DNA of 24,080 bases from a virus. The notes under the pieces are model-generated. The model was given only the letters and a program-made list of their open reading frames with translations, was not told the DNA's origin and made no database searches. This document shows, one piece after another, positions 18,127 through 24,080 of the stretch. Position numbers and translations under genes: made by a program. Positions within the stretch are counted from its first letter, which is position 1. Each line of letters opens with the position of its first letter. The stretch spans positions 1-24,080 of the IMG/VR virus record IMGVR_UViG_3300034375_006207; one strand, given 5' to 3'.

Positions 18127-20284
18127 GAACTTTAGATTAGATGAGATACCACAATTCCATCCTATACTAGAACATTATGAGAGACTTTCATTTTGGAAAG
18201 AAGAAAAACGTAAATGTATAGAAGGATATTGGCAACAAGGCAAATGGATGCCTGGGCCGCTATACTATTACATAAATTTCCATAACATACAATTTGAAGA
18301 TGATTCATCTGTATCGCAAGCATTTGGCTTACCGTTCTTACGTGATATAGATTGGGAACTATTTTTAATCTACGAAGAATGCCGAGGATTCTCAGGCTTT
18401 ACTAATGACAAGAAATATACATGTGATCGTAAATACGGTCCTGAAAAAGAATTAGCTCTTAAGCTACAACGTATAACTAAAGAAGAATTAAAGAAACTAG
18501 AATACGTACCTGCACGAGAATATCTTAGAAAGAACCACGGTAAGAATCTAGGAAAGCCTCTGTATAAAAATTCTGCAAAACACTTTATAAGTATCCAGGC
18601 ACGGGGATCTGGTAAGAGTTATTCGACATCGGGGATAGCCAACCATAATTTTTTATTTGATGGGGCTACAGATTATAACGATTATTTAGCTAGAAAGAAA
18701 ACTAAAAACTTTTTAGCATCTGATACAATTATTGGGGCTATTGATACTAAGTATTCGATACCTCTTATGAAAAAAGTTACAACTGCATTAGATTTATTAG
18801 CGGGAGATTTTCAACTAGGAGACGAATATTATCCGTCGCCACTATCAATATCTCACACAGGTTCTTTTATGGCTAACAGAGAAGCAACTACAAGAACAGG
18901 CTCTGTGATGCGACATCGTACATTTAAAGATAACCCGCTAGCAGCTAACGGAACACGGCCTAACTTAGTAGCACTAGATGAGGTTGGTTTCATGTATAAT
19001 ATAAAAGAATCTTGGGGAGCAATTGAAGCAACACAAGCATCTAAAGCAAAAAAGAATCTTGTAATATGGGCCCTAGGGACAGGAGGATTAGTATCTGGAA
19101 AAGCTGCACTATACGCAGAAACTATATTTAGAAATCCTCATGATTACAATTGCGTAGAGTTTGAGGACATATTTGAAAATAGAGGAACTATAGGATACTT
19201 TGTACCATACTCTCTAACACTCAATGAATTTAAAAAAGGCCCTAACCTTATTACTAATGAAGAGCTGTCTAGAGTATTTATAGAAAGTAAAAGAGACGTA
19301 GCTAAAAAGTCTCCTGATCCAACAGTATACCAAACTGAAATAATTAACGGACCGATGTTGCCGTCGGAAGCTTTCTTAATTTTAGAAGGAGCATTTTTCC
19401 CAACACTACAATTAAAAGAGCAGCTAGCAGAAGTTGAAGGAGGTAAATATGCTAAGTTCCAAGATGCAAGTTTTAAAGGTATATTATCATTTAACGATAG
19501 AAACGAAGTAGAGTTTAGTACCATTCAGGATCTAAAACCAATAAGAAAATTCCCATTGCAACGTAATGACGATAAGCGAGGATGCGTAGAAATATGGGTA
19601 AAGCCTCAAAAAAATGATGAGGGCGTAGTTCCTAGAAATGTATACATAGCAGGAATAGACGTTGTAGATAAAGATAAGTCTACTACTGACTCTCTTCCGT
19701 CTATATTTATAATGAATAGATTAACAAGACAACTTGTAGCAGAATATACAGGTAGAACTTCTGAAGCAAAAGATTTTTATGAAATCTGTAGAAAACTTCT
19801 GTTATATTATAACGCTATAGGTATGTATGAGAAAAACCTTATCGGTTTATTTAATTACTTTGATCGCCATAAGTGCACATATTTACTTGCAGACACGCCT
19901 TATCAATTGCGGTCTTCTGATACATATAAACAAACTGGTAACACATCTAAAGGAATTAACGCATCAGCAACTGTTAACTCAGAAGGACGTAATATGGTTA
20001 AGTCTTGGTTACAAGAAACTACGTCGATTAATTCAGAAACTAAAATTTACGAAACTATATATTCTCCTGCACTTTTAACAGAGCTAGTTATGTGGAACCC
20101 ACAAGGCAACTTTGATAGAGTATCTGCGTTAATAATGCTTATGTGGTTAGATTCTACTATGTATAAACAGACAGAAAAACGTGTAGAAGAAGTTAAAACA
20201 TTTCTAGATAATGATTATTTTTCTCAGATGGGCGTTTTAAAAAAGAAACCTACTGGAACTATAGATTCAAATTTTTATTCATAG
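18113..20284 (+). CDS. terL: Large terminase subunit
   Basis: A 723-residue DNA-packaging motor. ATPase domain: Walker A is ARGSGKSY at about residues 162-169, and Walker B is NLVALDEVGF at about 283-292 with the catalytic Glu after Asp. Nuclease domain: a first acidic motif IAGIDVVDKD (about 511-520) and a second LLADTPY (about 591-597) fit the RNase H-like metal-binding residues that cut concatemers. The protein is longer than T4-type TerL by about 100 residues, with an extended N terminus containing MPGPLYYYINF. It works with the portal encoded next. An exact promoter box (TAGATTTG) overlaps its stop region. Confidence 0.95.
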   Translation: MINNKNFRLDEIPQFHPILEHYERLSFWKEEKRKCIEGYWQQGKWMPGPLYYYINFHNIQFEDDSSVSQAFGLPFLRDIDWELFLIYEECRGFSGFTNDKKYTCDRKYGPEKELALKLQRITKEELKKLEYVPAREYLRKNHGKNLGKPLYKNSAKHFISIQARGSGKSYSTSGIANHNFLFDGATDYNDYLARKKTKNFLASDTIIGAIDTKYSIPLMKKVTTALDLLAGDFQLGDEYYPSPLSISHTGSFMANREATTRTGSVMRHRTFKDNPLAANGTRPNLVALDEVGFMYNIKESWGAIEATQASKAKKNLVIWALGTGGLVSGKAALYAETIFRNPHDYNCVEFEDIFENRGTIGYFVPYSLTLNEFKKGPNLITNEELSRVFIESKRDVAKKSPDPTVYQTEIINGPMLPSEAFLILEGAFFPTLQLKEQLAEVEGGKYAKFQDASFKGILSFNDRNEVEFSTIQDLKPIRKFPLQRNDDKRGCVEIWVKPQKNDEGVVPRNVYIAGIDVVDKDKSTTDSLPSIFIMNRLTRQLVAEYTGRTSEAKDFYEICRKLLLYYNAIGMYEKNLIGLFNYFDRHKCTYLLADTPYQLRSSDTYKQTGNTSKGINASATVNSEGRNMVKSWLQETTSINSETKIYETIYSPALLTELVMWNPQGNFDRVSALIMLMWLDSTMYKQTEKRVEEVKTFLDNDYFSQMGVLKKKPTGTIDSNFYS

Positions 20285-20289
20285 ATTTG
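20282..20289 (+). promoter_or_regulatory. Possible promoter box before the portal gene
   Basis: TAGATTTG matches TAnnTTTG at the terminase stop codon, 24 nt before the portal ATG. No clear -33 element. May give extra transcription of the head genes. Confidence 0.35.
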
Positions 20290-20313
20290 TAAAAATAGAA
20301 AATAATTATTATT

Positions 20314-22764
20314 ATGGCCGACGCTCTAGATAATCAAGGTTATATAAATTTTCCACGACAAAAATTATCTGATACACAAAAGACAGATAAGTGGTATAAA
20401 AAGAATATAGACTTCGCAGAACATCTTTTAACATCTGATGTCAATCTTAGAAACAGTTTTAGAAATAAACGTATTAATTATAATCTACGTTCTAATGTAA
20501 TCTCTCCTAGAGATTTTGAAAAATTTATTAATCCTGATAATTTAGATCTCGATTCACTGCCTGCGACTTTTCAACACATCGGTATTGAAAACACAAAAAT
20601 TAATTTATTATTAGGAGAATACGCAAAGCGTAAGAAAGAGTTTAAAGCTTATATTTCTTCAGGCGATCAAGAAGGTATTTCTAGAAAAGAGCAAATTTTA
20701 ATGGAACAGATTAAACAAGAGATGATGGGAATCATCCAGATGGAATCTATTTCCGAAGAAGAAATACAAAAAAGATTACAAAATCTTGAAAGATATAAAA
20801 ATTACGAGTTCCAAGATATAAGTGAAATCGTAGCTAATAAAATCTTAAAAAAAGAATACAAAGAACAAAACTTTGATTTTGAATTCTTAAGAACATTTGA
20901 AGACTTACTTACAGCAGGTGAAGAAATAGTATATTGCGGTGTATTAGGAGGAGAACCTGTAATGCGACGAGTAAATCCAATGAACTTATATACTCTTGGC
21001 GGCAGCTCTATGTATATTGAAGATGCAGATATTATTGTAGAATACGGATACAAATCTGTAGGCCAAGTAATCGATGATTATTGGGATACTCTTAAACCAA
21101 AAGATATAGACTTCCTAGAAAAAGGAAAAGTAGACACTGCTATGGATGGTGGTGGAGGTGTTGGCTTAAATAGAGATATATCAATATTTGATTTCTATGG
21201 AGAAGCTGGAGCATTAGATATATTTCATCCTAATGAAGCAGGTGTTAGAACTTTTGCAGGTGCATTTGATACATACGGCAATGTAAGGGTTATGAAAGTA
21301 TGTTGGCGTTCTAGACGTAAGATTGGAGAGCTAACTTATTTTGATGAAGAAGGTGTGGAGCAAAAAGATTGGGTTCCTGAAGACTACAGACCCAATAAAG
21401 AACTTGGAGAAAAAGTAAAATGGATATGGGTAAACGAATGGTTAGAAGGAACTAAGATAGCTGACCACATTTACACAGTAATGCGTCCTGTACCATTTGC
21501 TAGCAAATCATTAGTAAATAAATCTAAAGGGACCCCACCATATATTGGCTCTGTTAATTCCACAAACGATTATAAAGTCCAATCTCTTATGGACGTTATG
21601 AAACCTCTCGCTTATTCTTATGACATAGCTTACTACAAAAGAGAGCTCGAAATTGCCACGTATAAGGGGTCCTTTACTGCTATTAACTCTGCACTTGTAC
21701 CCTCAGGATGGGATCCAAAAGAGTGGATGAGATACGTAACTGTAAATAAGTTTGCTTGGTTAGATCCTACTAATGAAATCCTTAAAGGCCCTGCCCAAGG
21801 TAAGTCTGCAGGACAATTTAATCAGCTTACTGCGCAACAAGTTAATATAGGAGATCCTAATGCAATAGGCATGTATACTAATTTACTAGTCGACATAGAA
21901 AATACACTAGGCAAGCTAGCTGGTGTTTCTGGAGCACGGGAAGGACAAATACAAAATAGAGAAGCAGTAGGCAATGTTGAAAGAGAAGTTGCACAGACAT
22001 CTCACATTACAGAAAAATGGTTTGCTATAGACCAAAACTTTAGAAAAAGAGCATTAACTAAATTTTTAGAATGTTGTAAATATGCATATAAAACTAATCC
22101 TCAAAAAGGGCAATTCTTACTTGATGACCTTAGTCAGCAATTTATTACTCATTTCGATGAGTTTGCCTCTACAGAGTATGATTTACATCTTTCTAATTCT
22201 AGCAATGATACGCAATTGTATAACGACATTAGAGCGTTATCTCAAGCAGCTATTCAAAATGGTCAAGCAACTATTTCGGATTTAGTAGCTATATCGCAAT
22301 CTGACTCTGTACAAGATATTGCTAAAAAACTTCAAAATTCTGCAGAAAGAATTAGAGAAGAAAATAATAAAATGCAAGAGCAACAAATGCAACAACAACA
22401 AGAAATGCAACAAGCTCAAGCACAACAAGCAGAAGCTGAAAGAGAATTCGAAATTAAGAAGCATGATGATGATATAGCTGTTAAGAGAGAAAAGATTCAA
22501 GCAGATATACAAATAGCAGCTATGAGAGAAGCTAATAATAATTATCGTACAGAATCAGGTTTATTAGATTCTGACGGTAACGGTATTGCTGACGAATTAG
22601 ATTTACGACGAACAGAAGTTGAAGAGAAAAGGAATGATCAAAAAACACAACTAGATCAAGCTAAATTAGACGAGACTATTCGAAGTAATCAAGCTAAAGA
22701 AGAAATTGCTAAAGAAAAAATGAAGCTAGAAAAGCAAAGAACTAAAGCAATCAAAAACAAATAA
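20314..22764 (+). CDS. Portal protein
   Basis: An 816-residue protein placed directly after the large terminase, with the size and composition of crAss-like portals. The identification rests on position, size and the general pattern: a long alpha/beta body of about 640 residues and a helical end. The last 150 residues are unusual. A Gln-rich segment from about 687 (NKMQEQQMQQQQEMQQAQAQ) is followed by charged coiled coil. Between its halves (about 752-763) lies LDSDGNGIADELD, which has the D-x-D-x-N-G-x-x-D spacing of EF-hand-like and thrombospondin type 3 calcium loops. The body would form the dodecameric DNA channel; the tail may face the capsid interior or the scaffold. Confidence 0.88.
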   Translation: MADALDNQGYINFPRQKLSDTQKTDKWYKKNIDFAEHLLTSDVNLRNSFRNKRINYNLRSNVISPRDFEKFINPDNLDLDSLPATFQHIGIENTKINLLLGEYAKRKKEFKAYISSGDQEGISRKEQILMEQIKQEMMGIIQMESISEEEIQKRLQNLERYKNYEFQDISEIVANKILKKEYKEQNFDFEFLRTFEDLLTAGEEIVYCGVLGGEPVMRRVNPMNLYTLGGSSMYIEDADIIVEYGYKSVGQVIDDYWDTLKPKDIDFLEKGKVDTAMDGGGGVGLNRDISIFDFYGEAGALDIFHPNEAGVRTFAGAFDTYGNVRVMKVCWRSRRKIGELTYFDEEGVEQKDWVPEDYRPNKELGEKVKWIWVNEWLEGTKIADHIYTVMRPVPFASKSLVNKSKGTPPYIGSVNSTNDYKVQSLMDVMKPLAYSYDIAYYKRELEIATYKGSFTAINSALVPSGWDPKEWMRYVTVNKFAWLDPTNEILKGPAQGKSAGQFNQLTAQQVNIGDPNAIGMYTNLLVDIENTLGKLAGVSGAREGQIQNREAVGNVEREVAQTSHITEKWFAIDQNFRKRALTKFLECCKYAYKTNPQKGQFLLDDLSQQFITHFDEFASTEYDLHLSNSSNDTQLYNDIRALSQAAIQNGQATISDLVAISQSDSVQDIAKKLQNSAERIREENNKMQEQQMQQQQEMQQAQAQQAEAEREFEIKKHDDDIAVKREKIQADIQIAAMREANNNYRTESGLLDSDGNGIADELDLRRTEVEEKRNDQKTQLDQAKLDETIRSNQAKEEIAKEKMKLEKQRTKAIKNK

Positions 22765-22854
22765 AGCTATAGCACTATAGAACAAAGCTATAAATATAAT
22801 CGAGTTTAATTATAAAAATAATTTTAATATTGTAACCAAATAAAGACAGCAATT
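22765..22854. other. Intergenic gap between portal and scaffold-like genes
   Basis: Ninety nt of AT-rich sequence without an ORF. It has a 6-bp hairpin TATAGC/GCTATA (22768-22773 with 22787-22792) and a one-mismatch promoter box TAATATTG (22825-22832). Neither is strong. Confidence 0.35.
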
Positions 22855-24012
22855 ATGAGTGAAGAAAAAGATGATCTATTTGAAGGACTTCAAATAATGT
22901 CACCAGAAGAGCTTAATTCAGTCGTGGAGTCTGAAGAAAGCGAAGAAAAAGAAGAAACAAAAACTGAGGAGGAGAACTCAGAAATGTTTCAACCTGTAGA
23001 ATCAGAAGAAGGTGAAGGTGCTTATGAAAACACTGACAATCAAACTGAGTCTAAAACCGCTGCCTCAAGCGAGAGGAGTGAAGAAATTTATAAAGGATTG
23101 ATTAAAGAATTAGTTGATGCAAATATTATCACTAGTGCAGAAGCTGATAAATTAGATGAATTAGAAGGGTCATTAGATACTATTAAAGAGTTAATGACTA
23201 AAACGGTTCAAACTAATTTTAAAGCAGCTGAAGAACAGTGGAAAGCTAACATGCCTGCTGCTAAAAAAAGATTCTTAGAAATTGAAGATGCATTTGATGA
23301 GACTGACCAAGCTATTATAATGGCACAAAGGTTAGAATTTTTTGACTCTGTAACAGAGCAATCAATTAAAGAAGATGAAAATCTACAAAAAGAGATTTAC
23401 TACGATCTTTTAAAGTCAAAGAATTTTTCTAATGAAGAAGCAGCTGAAGCAGTGCAAGATGCAATAGAAGTTGGTAAGCTACAAGACAAAGCACTTAAAG
23501 CAGTACCTGAGTTAAAGAACCAAGCTAATGCAGTAGTTACAGAAGCTAAAGAATATAAAGCAGCAAGAACTAAGAAACAAATAGAAGAACAAAATAAAGC
23601 TTTTGAATCTTTAATTAATAATATAGATCAAAGAAGTTCTTTTATAGATGGTATCAACCTTAATAAAATAAGTAAGGAAAAAATTAAGCAGAATATTCTA
23701 AACCCTGTTTATAAAGATAATAAGACAGGAAGAGAATATAATAGTTTAATGTATAAGCAAACTAGAAACCCAGTAGAGTTTGAAATGCTTATAAATTACT
23801 ATGATACTTTAGGACTGTTTAATTTAGATAAAGAAGGTAAGTTTAAACCTGATATTTCTAAACTAAAACAAGTAGCTAAAACAAAAGCAATTAATGAATT
23901 AGATAAAATAATTGCATCAGAAGATAGAAACGTAGGTAAAAATACTTCCGTAGAAACTTCTCAGAAAACAAGTAATATATTAGATATGCTCGATAGAGCA
24001 ATGAAAAAGTAA
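22855..24012 (+). CDS. Acidic head protein, probable capsid scaffold
   Basis: A 385-residue protein between portal and capsid genes, the usual place of scaffold proteins. The first 75 residues are extremely acidic (SEESEEKEETKTEEENSEMF and similar). The central part is alpha-helical with coiled-coil character (about 75-260, with AEEQWKANMPAAKKRFLEIE). The end has a helix ILDMLDRAMKK, basic at the terminus, typical of the coat-binding end of scaffolds. The product is free of Cys and has no enzymatic motif; a built-in protease is not visible. The start context ATGAGTGAAG is shared with small genes at 8.2 and 8.8 kb. Confidence 0.75.
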   Translation: MSEEKDDLFEGLQIMSPEELNSVVESEESEEKEETKTEEENSEMFQPVESEEGEGAYENTDNQTESKTAASSERSEEIYKGLIKELVDANIITSAEADKLDELEGSLDTIKELMTKTVQTNFKAAEEQWKANMPAAKKRFLEIEDAFDETDQAIIMAQRLEFFDSVTEQSIKEDENLQKEIYYDLLKSKNFSNEEAAEAVQDAIEVGKLQDKALKAVPELKNQANAVVTEAKEYKAARTKKQIEEQNKAFESLINNIDQRSSFIDGINLNKISKEKIKQNILNPVYKDNKTGREYNSLMYKQTRNPVEFEMLINYYDTLGLFNLDKEGKFKPDISKLKQVAKTKAINELDKIIASEDRNVGKNTSVETSQKTSNILDMLDRAMKK

Positions 24013-24050
24013 AATAAATTTATACCGTTAACAAATAATACAAATCAAAA

Positions 24051-24080
24051 ATGGCACAATTACTTCCATTACAAAAGTAT
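24051..24080 (+). CDS. Start of the next head gene, probably major capsid protein (partial)
   Basis: An ATG at 24051 with an A-rich leader opens a frame that runs off the window after 10 codons, MAQLLPLQKY. The order portal, scaffold, major capsid protein is usual, so this is probably the capsid gene. The 10 residues cannot prove it. Confidence 0.6.
   Translation, partial: MAQLLPLQKY

Noticed and set aside
121-24012. Stop codon reassignment (seen in some crAss-like phages)
   Set aside because: TAA, TAG and TGA all end genes where neighbours begin, and the conserved proteins have no internal in-frame stops.

Overview
The window looks like part of an AT-rich (roughly one third G+C by eye) double-stranded DNA phage of Bacteroidota, most likely a crAss-like phage (Crassvirales) or a close relative. 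The evidence is the pairing of two blocks. A leftward replication block carries a Sak4-like ATPase, a DnaB-type helicase, an SF2 helicase and a family A DNA polymerase. A rightward block carries an IHF/HU-like protein, a zinc-ribbon protein, the large terminase, the portal, a scaffold-like protein and the start of what should be the major capsid protein. Genes lack Shine-Dalgarno sequences and have A/T-rich leaders, and the clearest promoters match the Bacteroidota box TAnnTTTG. An exported protein with a flavobacterial-looking signal peptide hints at a flavobacterial host; that is inference. The standard code appears to be in use, with all three stop codons terminating genes.

Layout. Positions 1-7553 (minus) are DNA replication and recombination. 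A 153-nt structured element follows the polymerase stop codon. Positions 7591-10247 (minus) are a chain of small, translationally coupled accessory genes: small membrane proteins, a lipoprotein, an HTH plus ribbon-helix-helix protein and a zinc-ribbon protein. Two of these genes are under 45 codons. Position 10331-10846 is a self-contained gene with its own strong terminator. Positions 10847-12681 (minus) hold an odd tRNA-Gln-like gene, a second small lipoprotein and an exported DUF1287 (NlpC/P60-like) protein. Positions 12682-14440 hold few genes and many structured non-coding elements: at least eight hairpin or multibranch elements, several closed by perfect 8-15 bp stems, plus a tRNA-like gene. 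The 14445-14711 gene is strikingly GC-rich and starts the leftward side. Positions 14712-15021 form a divergent control region with two 32-bp-spaced palindromes. Positions 15022-24080 (plus) run from a RepL-like winged-helix protein and a second winged-helix protein into the packaging and head genes.

How it fits together. The rightward block begins with two regulators whose promoter boxes sit exactly 4 nt before the ATG, which predicts leaderless mRNAs, and then continues with mostly overlapping genes into morphogenesis. The RepL-like gene behind repeated palindromes could mean a plasmid-like replication mode, a transcription switch, or both. The most unusual feature is the run of structured RNA-like elements between 12.7 and 14.4 kb, together with similar structure at 5391-5543 and 10901-11134. 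Asymmetric wobble pairs and UNCG loops suggest that the minus strand is the RNA strand. They are not repeats of each other in sequence; what they share is architecture. Their function is unknown.
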